Part shown: positions 22,226-33,257 of the stretch, piece by piece
How positions within the stretch are numbered: the first letter of the stretch is position 1
Layout: the number at the start of each line of letters is the position of its first letter
NCBI GenBank assembly: GCA_963693305.1
Contig: OY855910.1
Span: 22,523,862-22,587,861 of the forward strand
Source: Meandrina meandrites
Taxonomy: Eukaryota; Cnidaria; Anthozoa; Scleractinia; Meandrinidae
Direction: 5' to 3'
DNA: 64,000 nucleotides
The notes under the pieces: model-generated
What the model was told of the DNA's origin: nothing
What the model saw: the letters and a program-made list of their open reading frames with translations, nothing else
The model's database searches: none
Position numbers and translations under genes: made by a program

Positions 22226-25200
22226 GAGTTGAAACAATATCCTTGGTTCAAACAAAGTCAAGACAGTGGTTTGCAGATATCACATTCTTCAAGTTTGCTC
22301 AAGAAGATTTCTCAACAACTTTGGCATGTCAACTCGACACTGGTGCTACCTGCAATGTACTCTGCTTAGATGAACTTTCAACCATTACAGAGTTGGGAGA
22401 CCCACCTATGAAAAACTCCTCAGTTAAGTTGACGCTGTTTGGTGGTTCAACAATGAAGCCAACTGGAGAATGTGACCTGTACATCAAGCACAATGGTATG
22501 AAACATGTTCTGAAGTTTCAAGTTATCCAAGACAAGTGTATACCCTTGCTGTCAGCAGAAACTTGTGAGAAGTTGCAGCTCATCCAGTTAAATGCCAGTG
22601 TTATGGATAGCGTTCACCAGCTAAATGACAGTGTTGTTCCAGAGCCTCTATCAGAGGAAGAACTGATGAGCAAATTTCAGGATGTTTTTAATGGGCTAGG
22701 ACACATTGGAGATGCCAAGATAGTAGTTGATCAGAGTGTTACACCAGTCCAACATTCACCTCGACGTGTACCTGTAGCTTTACGGAAAGATGTAGAGAAG
22801 AAGATTCTGGAATTAGAAGAGAAAGGAATCATCACGAAAGCAGTAGAGCCCTCACAATGGATAAGCAGCATGGTAGTAGTAGCCAAACCACAGAAGATTC
22901 GGATTTGCTTAGATCCAAAGGACTTAAACCGTGCTATTCAGCGTCCAAAGTTCCAAATGCCAACTCTTGAAGAACTTTTACCTGAACTTAGCAAAGCTCA
23001 AATCTTCAGTTCTTTTGATGCAAAGGATGGATCTTATCAAGTCAGCCTCGATGAGGACAGTAGTAAATAAACTACCTTCTGGACACCCCTGGGGAGATAC
23101 CGATACTTACGAATGCCCTTCGGAATAAGTCTAGCACCAGAAGTTTTTGAAAGTAAACTGCAAGAGTGCCTTGCTGACCTGCCTGGTTTGAAAGTCATCA
23201 GAGATGATATCCTGGTAGTTGGCTATGGGGAAAACGACTCAGAAGCACAACACAATCATGATCAGAATGTTATCCGCCTTCTTGAAAGGGCAAGACAAGT
23301 GAACCTAAGCTCAACAAGTCTAAAAGCTGAAGTGAAATTTATGGGCCACGTGATCTCGAAGGATGGGCTGAAGCCAGATCCAGACAAGGTCACAGCTATC
23401 AAGAACATGCCCAAACCAACATCCAAGTCTGAAGTACTCACTTTGCTTGGCTTTGTGAATTACCTCTCCAAGTTCTTACCCAAGCTTTCAGATGTGTCTG
23501 CACCACTAAGAGAACTCACCACCAACCAAGCTCAGTTCACATGGGCAAGACAACACAATGAAGCTTTTGTCGCTATCCAGCAGCTGGTTATCCAGCATCC
23601 AGTGCTGAAGTTCTATGACGTAGAAGAAGAAGTCATCATTCAGACAGATGCCAGTAACAAGGGGTTGGGAGCCGTATTGACCTAAACCGGACAGCCCATG
23701 GCCTTTGCGTCAAGAACCCTGTCTCTGACAGTGCAGAGATATGCGACCATAGAGAAAGAATGCCTGGCAATCGTCTTTGCCTGCGAAAGATTTAACCAAT
23801 ATCTGGCACGTAGAGAGAACATTTCAGTGGAGACAGACCACAAGCCTCTTGAGTCCATATTCAAGAAGTCGCTGTTATCAGCACCTTGCTGTCTTCAGAG
23901 AATGTTACTCAGACTTCAGCGATACAATTTGGAAGTCAGTTACAAACCTGGTTCTCAGATGTTCTTGGCTGACCACTTGTCAAGAGCAGCACAGCATGAA
24001 GTTACCATGCCAGAAGAGTCCTTCCAAGTGTTTTCCTTGGAGTTAGAGAGCCTAAACCCTATGCAAGCCTTGAAGGTAACTCCAGAGAGATTCGAGCAGT
24101 TACAGCGGTGTACTGGACAGGACAAAGCATGGCAAACCTTAAAGACCACAGTCCTGACTGGTTGGCCAATGCAAAAAGAGCAAGTACCTGTCAACATCAG
24201 AGAATACTGGTCATATCGAAAAGAGTTAACAGTACACAATGGGACCCTGTTTAAAGGTTCAAGAGTGGTCATACCCCGTGTCATGAGACCCGAAGTCAAA
24301 TCTAGAATACATTCCAGCCATTTGGGAGTGGAAGCTTGTCTCTGCAAAGCTCGAGACACAGTCTTTTGGCCTAACACGAAGGCCGAGGTACGGGACCTGA
24401 TCAAGCAATGTTCCATCTGCAATGAATTTCAGGCCAAGAACCAGAAGCAACCTATGCAAAGTCATCAGCTTCCAGATCGCCCTTGGAGCAGAGTTGCCTC
24501 AGATCAGTTCAAACTTCACGGCAAAGAGTACCTTGTTCTTGTTGACTTCTATTCAGACTTCATTGAGGTCAAGCAACTGCAAGAGAACACTTCCAGTTCA
24601 GTGATTGAGTTTCTCAAAGAGCAATTCAGCAGATATGGCATACCAGACACACTCGTAACTGACAATTGTCCTCAATTTATTAGCCATGAATTTCAGCAAT
24701 TCTCGCGTGATTGGGAGTTTGTACACGTGTCATCCTCTCCACACCACCACAGGTCCAATGGAAAAGTCGAGTCAGCAGTGAAAGTGGCTAAGTCCTTACT
24801 AAAGAAAGCGCTTAAGGACGACAAAGATCCTTGGTTGGTGATGCTTGATCAAAGAAACACACCAACCGAGTCACTTGGGTTAAGCTCAGCACAGCGATTA
24901 ATGTGTCGTCGTACCAGAACCAGACTGCCCACAGCCACAAGCCTCCTTTATCCGAATTTTCCTGAATGTGTTACTGAGAAGTTAAAGTTAAAGCAGCAAA
25001 AAGCGAAATGGTATCATGATCGTTCCGCCCGTACTTTACCAGAGTTAGAAGTAGGACAAGAAGTGCGAGTTGCACCATTACAGAAGAACGACACCTGGAA
25101 ACGAGGCACCTGCCCGGAGAAATTGTCAGACAGATCCTATCTGGTCAAACCTGAAGGAAACGGCCAAGTCGTTCGTCGAAATCGAGAGTTCCTTAAACCT

Positions 25201-25395
25201 TCCGAGAAACCAGCTGTTCCTGCATCTGACTCAGTTTCTCACAAACCAGTTCCAGAACCAGTTCCAGTGGAGGAAAGTCAGCCCTTGAGCAATAATACAC
25301 AGTCTGTAGTACCTGAGGGCAAACAGACCGTTACAAAGAGACCTCCTGCCGTCCTGAAGACTAGAACCAGAGTGGCCAAGATCGCTGTGATCTAA
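22226..25395 (+). pseudogene. pol: Ty3/Gypsy pol (protease-RT-RNase H-integrase), disrupted
   Basis: Domains in order: aspartic protease with LDTGATCN (about 22335), reverse transcriptase (about 22740-23410), RNase H with QTDASNKGLGA (about 23640) and TDHKPL (about 23840), an HHCC integrase zinc site (CSICNEF, about 24413) and the integrase core with its D, D, E residues (VASDQFK, VTDNCPQF, GKVESAV; about 24495-24775). The C-terminus is Pro/Val rich. In-frame TAA codons at 23,068-23,070 and 23,683-23,685 break the frame. The RT active-site motif reads IRDD where Y/V-x-DD is usual (about 23,197-23,208), so the enzyme was probably inactive. No polypurine tract or 3' LTR follows; LINE sequence begins at the end. 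Confidence 0.88.
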
Positions 25396-25497
25396 AAAAC
25401 TGGAGGCCAATTTCCCTATTGAACGTTGATGCGAAGATAGCTTCAAAAAATATCGCTGAAAGAATGAAGCATCTTTTACCTGGGTTAATTCATATCA
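25376..25497 (+). pseudogene. LINE reverse transcriptase, 5' fragment
   Basis: Reads DRCDLKNWRPISLLNVDAKI, the start of the RT domain in Tx1/L1-like LINEs (RPISLLN is the RT block 1 landmark). It runs straight on from the Gypsy pol end with no intervening LTR. It is cut by an insertion after CATATCA and resumes in the same reading order at 26,485. Confidence 0.75.
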
Positions 25498-26484
25498 TTA
25501 AATTCTCAACCTCGGATAATGCAATTCTAGCTTTCTGATTGGTTCACTAGATCTCGGTTATCAGCCATTATACCTGCGTTTGACCTTATATGGGAAACGA
25601 GTGCGGCAAGTGCCACTCAGTTTAAAAATTTTCCTGCGGGAAGCGAAAGTTCCATCAGAAAAATGGCAAATTTGGTGAGGTTTATAAGCTTATACAAGAA
25701 ATAATCGACAGTGCCTTCCCTAAAACCACACAAATACCACAAAATGCCATAGTTGACTCAACTACGTAAGACTGAAAGGATTGATGCGAAATGTTTAATT
25801 AAAAATACTTGTAAATGTACAACAAGAGCGACTAAACGAAGAAGAAAAGCAGCAAATAATTTACAGGAAGACCAGAAAACTGACACAATTTCATTCAGTG
25901 TTCGACGAAAAATTAGGCTCAGGACTTCAGTTAAGTTTGTTACCTTTCAATCTTGATCTTGTCCTTTTATACTTCAATAAACTTCATCGAATCTGAGTGC
26001 AATTTTGTTTTGGCATAATGTAGTAGTCTTGATGATAGCCGTGGAGCCGTAAACAAGGACAACATGTAAACACTTGCTTCGCTCGTCTTGCACAAGGCGT
26101 ATAATTTCCAGAAAAGCTATTGCTTCGGATCTTCCCGTAAACCTTAATTGTTGTCACAATTTTCCAGGATGAAAAGACGATTTACGAGGAGATTTTCCGA
26201 GGAAAATCTTCAGAAGAAAACTCTCTCGCTCGCTTTCCTCGCGTGTTTCATTCAACTCAAAAAGTGAACACCGCGCCACAAATTTTCCCGCCTACTCATA
26301 CTACCACTTCGTTTACATCGAAATGAAATGTCCAGTTGATTTATACTAAAGAAGAATTTAATAAAACAATTATTGCATTCGCCCTTGTTGGATACGAGTG
26401 GTTATAGCCAACTCGGCGCTTCGCGCCTCGTTGGCTATTTACCACCTCGTATCCAACGCGGGCTCATGGAATAATTGTTAAATA
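25498..26484. mobile_element. ~1 kb insertion splitting the LINE RT
   Basis: ATCA occurs on both sides (25494-25497 and 26485-26488), and removing the segment rejoins the RT reading ...IH-NQSGYIPGRN as expected for this family. The interior shows no transposase. The right end contains a long hairpin (26362-26480). It may be a non-autonomous element. The 4-base flank is too short to name a superfamily. Confidence 0.6.
26362..26480 (+). repeat. Long terminal hairpin
   Basis: AACAATTATT pairs with AATAATTGTT. Nested inside, TTGGATACGAG pairs with CTCGTATCCAA, and TAGCCAAC with GTTGGCTA around a GGCGCTTCGCGCC tip. It forms the right-hand end of the insertion in the LINE. Confidence 0.8.
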
Positions 26485-28360
26485 ATCAATCAGGATATAT
26501 CCCAGGGAGAAATATTAGTGAAAATATACGTTCAATATTTTGGATATAATGGAATATACGAAAGTTAAGAAAGTACCCGGTCTTTTATTATTTATTGACT
26601 TTGAAAAAGCTTTTGACAGTCTAGAATGGGATTTTCTACAAAAATGCTTAGAAAAATTCAATTTTGGACCAGATTTTAGAAGATGGGTGAATATTTTTTA
26701 TAACGACGTTCAAAGTTGCGTTATAAACAACGGCTTATGCTCTAGCTATTTCAATATAGCACGTGGAGTGAGGCAGGGGGACCCCCTTTCTCCCTACCTT
26801 TTTGTCACTGCAGTTGAAATACTGGCGATTGCTATAAGGAATCAAGAAAATATTAAAGGATTAAGTATAGATGGTTTAGAAACTAAATTACTGCAATTTG
26901 CCGATGACACAACTGCTGTCCTATCAGACTTGGATTCAGCGCGAGCCCTGTTTGGATTACTTGAATGTTTTGAGAAAGCCTCTGGACTTAAACTTAATGT
27001 AGCTAAAACAGAAGCAATGTGGATTGGGTCACTTCAAAATTGTGAAAATGAACCACTAGGGGTTAAGTGGAAAACATGTGTCAAATTTTTAGGAATATAT
27101 ATTACATATGATGTGCAAATATTAGTAGAGAAAAATTTTAAGCAGAGGTTGAAAAAAATTAGGAACACAATAAATCTATGGAAGTCAAGAGGATTATCAA
27201 TTCACGGCAAAGTAAATATTATTAAAACACTTTTATTCTCAACAATGATCTATCCTACAGGTTGTAGTTCGGTATTATGTACTCCTTTCAAAGTCATAAA
27301 AGAATTCAACAGTTTGGTTTTTCGATTTTTGTGGAACGGTAATGACAAGGCTATCAGACTATCAACATATGCACCTCATGACCAAGGTGGCCTCAAAATG
27401 CTAGAATATGAAAGTATGGTCAAAGCTTTAAGGCTAAGCTGGTTAAAACGAATAGTTGACCCAGATTACTTTGGATTTTGGAAGTCATATCTTGATCATC
27501 TTTTGGTATACGAAGGGGGGTTATTTTTAGTTCAGTGCAATTATGATATCAACCGATTAACAATCTCAGCGACCTTTTATCGAGAACTTTTGGAGTGGTG
27601 GTCAAAATTAAGAGAAATCGAGGACCCCGAAAATATCTATAAGTATATTTTATGGAACAACAGAGATATAAAGATTGATGGCAAGAGTGTCTTTTATAAC
27701 CATTTTTTTGATAATAATATCCTATACACAACTAATCTGCTTTATGATATGACAAATGTTGAATCTTTCAATGTTGTCAAAGATGCAGGATTAAAGAACT
27801 CTAACTTTTTAGTATGGACCGGTCTCAGGCAATCAGTTCCATTGAAACTACGTTTTCGCATGTCCAATGTAGAAAATATCTTTGATTTAGAAAATTTTAA
27901 GTGTCGTGACTATTATCACTATCTTATAAAGCAAAAATTCGAAAAACCAAATAAATGGGCTAAGTTAAGAGAAGAATTCAATCTAGAGGATAAGCAACTA
28001 TCGGAGGCATTTATGATGCCACTGAGAGCTGCAAATGAACCTTATCTACGTTCCTTTCAATATAAAGTATTAAATTCAATTCTATACACAAATGAATTAC
28101 TTTGTAAGATAGGCTATGCTTCTAACCCCAACTGCTCCTTCTGTCATCAGACTATAGAGACGATATCTCATATTTTCTTTGAGTGTTCTTTCTCGTCCTC
28201 CTTTTGGAATGAAGTTTGTGATAAAATTTTAAATAAACTGAAAACGTTCATCGTTGATTATGCAAATATCAGCATCTTCCCACGAGTTGTTTACTTTGTT
28301 GTTCGGCTAGAAGTGTTGTTTCTTTTGCAGATAAGAATAATTGATCATATCCCACTGTAA
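26485..28360 (+). CDS. LINE ORF2 reverse transcriptase (partial, open frame)
   Basis: A continuous frame covering the RT fingers, palm and thumb and the C-terminal region. Landmarks are LFIDFEKAFDSLEWDF, GVRQGDPLSPYLFV, the catalytic FADDTTAVLSD, GLKLNVAKTEAMW and FLGIYIT, and near the C-terminus a zf-RVT-type Cys/His group (CSFCHQTIETISHIFFECSF). The enzyme copies element RNA at a nicked target (established for LINEs). The endonuclease half is absent upstream and the 5' end is interrupted. The 3' end (LLQIRIIDHIPL) departs from the usual tail, so this copy is truncated at both ends. No in-frame stop, so a young insertion. Class: Tx1/L1-like by motif. Confidence 0.85.
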
Positions 28361-28880
28361 CGTTTTTCGGTCAGTTTGAAATTGGACGATCAGATCGCTT
28401 GGTCGGCGATCAGTGTTAATATTTGCGCCTTACATGTAAATATTGAAAAGTTAAGAAATGAAGCACCTGCATTATGTCCCGCCGTCCCAGACATGTGTTG
28501 CGGGGAAACAACTCGACGATCAAAACATTGATTTAGCTTCTTATATATCCGATCTGTGTAGCAAAGTTGAAAGAAATAATAAATATCCAGACATTTGTCA
28601 TGTAATACTACCTTTGAAGTATACATATACGTGAATTTTAAACAACGTTCTCAGTCGCTGACACAGCACATTCCGACAGAAGTGTGACCTACACGCGTCG
28701 AGTTGTCTCACGTTGTCACGATTGTTATTTTACTTTTTATCTACGCTTCTGCTGTTTTGCCCTTCGATGTTTATTTTCTTTTAAAAAACAGGAATGCACA
28801 AGCAAATTCGAAAGATTTTGACTTCATAAACAGCTGGTGGTGTTACATTCTCGGAGGCAACTGCAAATGTAAATAGAGCA
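28361..28880. other. Gap without a supported gene
   Basis: No LTR, tail or gene recognised. I looked here for the missing 3' part of the Gypsy element and did not see it. Confidence 0.35.
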
Positions 28881-28904
28881 GAAACAGAGCGCCGTTGCCA
28901 TGTA

Positions 28905-29240
28905 TGAACTGGTTCATGTAGGAGCCGTTCGAAAATTTCCTTTAGCCGTTCATCCCTATCCGTTCGAAATTTTCTTCAGCCGTTCAGCCGTTTGACCTCA
29001 TGCGTTCGAAAATTTTCTTCATCCGTTCAGCCGTTCGACCTCATTCATTTGAAAATTTTCTTCATCCATTCAGCCGTTCAACCTCATCCGTTCGAAAATT
29101 TTCTGCACCCGTTAAGCCGTTCGCTTTATCCGTTTTGAACGGCTTGCCTACCCGTTTCTCATCCGTTCGCTTGCCGTGCGTTTGGCCATTCGAACAGATA
29201 CTGTTAGGCACGTTTTCGCGTGAGAGGTCACATGTTATTT
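28905..29240. repeat. CCGTTCG minisatellite element, copy 1
   Basis: Repeats of about 40 bases built around GCCGTTCGA and AAAATTTTCTTCATCCGTTC. The right end CACGTTTTCGCGTGAGAGGT closely matches the right end of the larger copy at 33.8-34.65 kb, so this is a second, left-truncated copy of that family. Confidence 0.65.
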
Positions 29241-30167
29241 CTCTTGGAGTGTTCAACTCGATATCTCACGACTGAGCGCTACGCGTGCACGCCCATGTAT
29301 TGTTCTTTATAATCCATCAAATATTTTTCACGCACGCGATTGGTCTTGTTAAGTATATAAAGATATATGTCACTCTATATAGTTAACATACGGAGACTAG
29401 AGACAATAAACTAAACTGACACCTAAAAAAATAATCAGAAACTATTTAACGGGATATAGCAAGCCCAGTAACGGTTCAAACTTTAGAAGATTGATTAAAG
29501 GTGTCCTGAATATCTTATTAAGGATCGCGAGCCTATATTACCAACAACATCTAAGCAGTGTACTGGTGTTTTAGACGACGAAGGATATCAAGAGAGTACA
29601 AGTATGGCGAAATGTCCCATGCATCTGTGCCAGCAACTCCTGCAATTTCTTCCTTGAATGCTGAAAGTCCCTCTTCGCTCAAAGAGCATAGAGGTTCCTC
29701 AACTATTACTCTGTTAGACAGCTCGTCATCATCCGGGAGCGGGGCAGAAGGATCGATTCCATAGCTGTCAATCTGATCCTAAAAGATACCAATCAAAGCA
29801 ATAAACCAAAAAAAAACAATTAATCATCGAAATAACACTATCATTTGTTGTCATATGCTGCGGAACAATATCCAGAAGACACCTGTGAATACATGATGGT
29901 ATTGGGCAAGTTGACTTTTTTAACTTATAGGGAATAGAAAAAAGTCACTTTATCTCAGAAAGGCCAGGTATAAATTAGATAATGTAAACAGTTTAACACT
30001 ATTTATAAGAAGAATAAATCACGATACATGGCAAACAACCCGCGGGGAGAGAGTGTTCTAACCTTGTCACTCCCAGATGATTCATGAAGCCAGCAATTCT
30101 GAAAATTCGGTTAATTTCTACCGCCAATTAGCGTCATTAACTCAAAATTAACAATTTTATTTTCATG
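29241..30167. other. Gap; one unassigned Ser-rich frame
   Basis: An open frame at 29558-29764 (+) ends in a Ser/Gly-rich stretch with SSSSSGSG. It lacks an ATG near its start and has no recognised domain. It could be a terminal exon, but nothing supports it further. Confidence 0.3.
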
Positions 30168-30895
30168 TTAAACGCTTTCCACATTCAGGCTTTCGAAGTA
30201 TTCCGAAGCCACCACACCATGTTCACTAGCAACTTGCTTCATCCTCATAATAAAGAGCTGCATGGGAGTTTTGTTCCTGGCTGTTCTGATTTTATAATTT
30301 AACCAAGATCTGGAAAATTTATGCAACATTTCGTTGATAATTGGCTTATAGACAAAATGCAAGCAAAATAGGTGCTCGTGATTGTCGGTGTTGAGATAGC
30401 ATTGTTCCGCCAGTGATAGGAATAAATCGTAAAAAATAGACAGCACAATCTGGTAAACATCCCTCCAAAGCCTTTCGATACGGGTGTTTTGGATGCTCCT
30501 TCCTGTGATAAAGCTCCCTCTACCCAGTGATTTGTTTGTGATTGTTGGTGTTGAGATAGCATTGTTCCGCCAGTGATAGGAATAAATCGTAAAATATAGA
30601 CAGCACAATCTTGTAAATATCCCTCCAAAGCCTTTCGATACGGGAGTTGTGGATGCTCCTTCCTGTGATAAAGCTCCCTCTACCCGGTCCCCGAGCAATG
30701 TGAGAGAGCATAAAGAAGGCCACGTCGTGGTTCTCAACTCCCATATCGCTGCGAACACGTGAAGGTAAGCCCCATTCGTGGATCGCCTCTTGAAACAGTT
30801 TCAACACTGTTGCAGAGGTGTTGTCCAAGCTGCACTTGAGGTAAGTTATTACCCTGCTGTAGCCATCAATGCATCCGTGAATAACAAATTTCCAC
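30168..30895 (-). pseudogene. Integrase-core (DDE) domain of a decayed transposase-like gene
   Basis: After an acceptor (TTTAG at about 30896-30900, minus) it reads WKFVIHGCIDGYSRVITYL, then RSDMGVEN and SRIERLWRD. These give the D, D and E of an integrase-like core in the order and context of the large animal family annotated as integrase core domain protein (rva_4-like, from memory). The part encoding the Glu is present twice, as a tandem duplication of period 160 bases, which shifts the frame between copies. Partners upstream on the same strand are the linker, the HTH exon and a leading exon. Clearly dead. Confidence 0.72.
30378..30685 (-). repeat. 160-bp period tandem duplication in the integrase core
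   Basis: Copies at 30378-30525 and 30538-30685 are about 95 percent alike by eye. Each encodes the GSFITGRSI..(S/T)RIERLWRD segment with the catalytic Glu. The period is not a multiple of three. Confidence 0.88.
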
Positions 30896-30949
30896 CTAAA
30901 GAAAGTATTGCCAAAAAATAACATTTCAAGATATTTTCTTCTAATGTAT

Positions 30950-31150
30950 TTATATAATGATACAATATATTCTATGAACAAGTGAGAACCTTAACGGAGA
31001 GCGAACGTTGTAAACTCGTCTACGGATGGGGTCAATTGACCTCAACCTTTGGCCAACAGGGTCTGCTCTTTTTAGGGAACGTCTTAACCTAGCTCTTTGA
31101 ACTCATATACCTTGCGATACTAGGCAACCCTCTATCGTTTTCATACCTGT
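30950..31150 (-). pseudogene. Degenerate linker exon of the integrase-type gene
   Basis: Minus-strand reading with stops: a short VQRARLRRSLKRADPVGQRL run followed by RRRVYNVRSPL. This matches the R..R..D..G..LR...RRRVY.V..P order that precedes the integrase core in the family. There is an in-frame stop before the run and a frame change where a WHIDG motif should follow. Confidence 0.5.
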
Positions 31151-31304
31151 ATAAAAATAAAGAAATAAAGAAATAATGATGATGAAAATGATGATGGTGA
31201 TCATCATGATGATGATGATGACGATTGTCCATTCTGGTGAAATATCAGGGTGTCAAGAGAGAGAAAAAACTAAATGCGCTAAAACAATATATCGGGTTTT
31301 ACTT

Positions 31305-31482
31305 ACCAGACCTTGGAAAATTCATTATTATACGCTGGACAAAGGAATCGAGGATGTCGTCGTCTATATTATAGTAACGTGACCTGTTTGAAAGTTCCAG
31401 CTCCGTAATTCTCCGTTCAACTGTTCTCCGACTTACGCCAAGCATGAGAGCTATATCTCTATTACTAAATTGGTTGTCTGTA
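31305..31482 (-). pseudogene. Helix-turn-helix exon of the integrase-type gene
   Basis: Bounded on the minus strand by ACAG and GTAAGT. Reads NQFSNRDIALMLGVSRRTVE, a canonical HTH (IA..LGVS.RTV.RR), then a stretch ending NFPRSG. In this family the HTH lies between the G(R)PKF linker and the integrase core and would bind DNA (inference). Phase fits the preceding exon, which ends ...EDQLRFLK. Confidence 0.7.
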
Positions 31483-31609
31483 AAAGTGAAAAAGAAACAA
31501 AACAAGAGAGTTCGTAACTAAGAACAAATCTACATTTTAGAACTAAAATATTAAATCAAACCCGGTGCATTCCGCATACAAAATTAAACGGCTATATAGA
31601 AATACGATA

Positions 31610-31935
31610 CCTTTTAAAAAACGTAACTGATCTTCAGTAATGTTGAACTTTGGGCGTCCGCAATGTCCTTGAGAAGGGAGAACAGGAGCTGTATAAGAGC
31701 TTTGGGGGGCGATGGCTCCGTGATTTTGTTTAACTTTTGGCGAGCGTGGTTCAGTAAGTCGATTACCTCCATTGGAATGTCGCCATTGAGCAACGCAGTT
31801 TCGCCAAGAGTCTCGAGTCTCAATGACATGGAGCCCGCATCAGCAACACAACTATCATCACTGGCCTCTAAATCAGCTATGACTTCATTTAATGCCATTA
31901 CAAATTGCTCCCTTGCACCCATGTGAACTGGCCCA
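31610..31935 (-). pseudogene. N-terminal exon of the integrase-type gene, frameshifted
   Basis: Starts in a frame reading an acidic helical region (MALNEVIADLEASDDSCVAD). The frame must change near 31,685 to reach SQGHCGRPKFNITEDQLRFL and the donor GTATCG. The G.CGRPKF.I...QL motif is typical just before the HTH in this family. Confidence 0.6.
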
Positions 31936-32434
31936 GCCTATCAATGGGAGACAACCGAAAGAATCAAATATCAAAAAAAAGAATCAAATATCAACGTCAT
32001 TGGCGTTTAGAGGAAAACAAACATGGGATTTATTTTTTCAGGGTAGGGCATTTCACTTGTACCCAGAAAGAAAAAATAATATGTAACTCTTATTTTAAAA
32101 AATAACTTTAAGAAGGTGTTCCTTCCACCTGGCTTCTCTTATCTCGAAAATTTGCATTACGTTACAAACAACAAAACATATCTAAGATAACAGATATCAG
32201 GTTGCTCACCATGGCTTTTCAACACTGCTGACAAAGGCACAAACTCCAGTCCTTAATATTCTGCAACAAGATCGATAGAGGATAAAATCCACGAGTTATA
32301 AAGGAATGAGAGCTCTGCTATAGACATTAAGCCCAATTATATACAGGGGTTATGTAAAAATTGCTTCGGTCAAGGTGTCCTACTCATGCATCGAGATATA
32401 AAACTAACAAGCTTGCGACCGGAAAATTGTGCTA

Positions 32435-32934
32435 CAGTCGAAGCTCTCTTAATGGACACACTCGTAAGCGGACTGCTCTACTTACGGCCGCCTTGTTTGA
32501 AACCCCGTTTTAACTCCCATACAAACCCTGCATTTTTACATTCTCCTAAGCGGACATTCCCGTAAGCGGCTGCAGACACTTTCAGAGATTACGACTTAGA
32601 CTTTTTCTTTGTTTTTAAGCTCGCGTAAGCGGACACCCGATAGAAAATCCTATTAACAACCGCTGTATCTTGTTTTTATCAATCAACTTTACATCGCCGT
32701 TCGTCACAATGATTTTCCAGTAAATTCAGTACCATATTTCAGTGTTTGTTTTGTCGTCATCCACGTCCAGTTACAATAAGGTATTTATTGGTAGCTGGGC
32801 AAGCTCCTGTAAGCGGCCATCTATCCCCTACACCTCTAGTGGCCGCTAACAAACCTTTCTCGTAAGCGGTCAGCTCCAGTTACGGGCAGTTTTTTTCGCG
32901 TCCCGAGGGTGTCCGCTTACGAGAGCTTTGACTG
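32435..32934. mobile_element. pogo/mariner-like MITE, 500 bp
   Basis: Inverted ends CAGTCGAAGCTCTCTTAA and, from the right, CAGTCAAAGCTCTCGTAA. TA on each side (32433-32434, 32935-32936). Many internal copies of GTAAGCGGAC/CCGCTTACG. Non-autonomous. Confidence 0.82.
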
Positions 32935-33025
32935 TAGAAATGAATCTGGCCTTTTCAGGTATCTCTAATAATCAATGGCAACGAATAAATGTAATATCGG
33001 TAGGGCAACAAGAAGAGACACTTAC

Positions 33026-33226
33026 CGTTTTAAGGCGACATGAATTGCAAAGACTCTTCGCAGTGACCACGTTCCCAATCCGCTGTGATGGTTTGGCGCC
33101 AATTTTCACATCCGTTGACGTCATGCCCCCTGTAGATTGCTGTTCCAATTCACGTTTGGCTGTTCCATTCGCTGTTTCTATTTTTGGCGGTTTCGGCGAA
33201 GACCCGTCGATGTTACACTGAACCAT
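33026..33226 (-). CDS. Possible first exon (67 codons)
   Basis: Minus-strand ATG at 33226 opens a frame ending in SLCNSCRLKT immediately before a GTAAGT donor. The CxxC may pair with the Cys-rich fragment SLCLCQQC at 32215-32262. Position and strand fit a first exon of the integrase-type gene, with the 500-bp MITE in its intron, but I have no family match for it. Confidence 0.35.
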
Positions 33227-33257
33227 GCAACGTGACGATATCCGGTTTGCCGGTAAG

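Noticed and set aside
21740..22230. Programmed ribosomal frameshift between gag and pol
   Set aside because: The frame also changes inside gag and two TAA codons follow in pol, so decay is the simpler reading. No clear slippery site plus pseudoknot was seen.
22226..25395. Endogenous virus with an envelope gene
   Set aside because: No envelope-like frame follows integrase; the element ends in a Pro/Val-rich tail and then LINE sequence, so it is an ordinary Gypsy retrotransposon.
26362..26480. Helitron 3' end
   Set aside because: The hairpin is much longer than usual, no CTRR follows it, and the flank is ATCA rather than an A/T junction.
28361..28880. 3' LTR of the Gypsy element
   Set aside because: No stretch matched the TGTTACA...AATAAAGACC sequence of the 5' LTR when scanned by eye.
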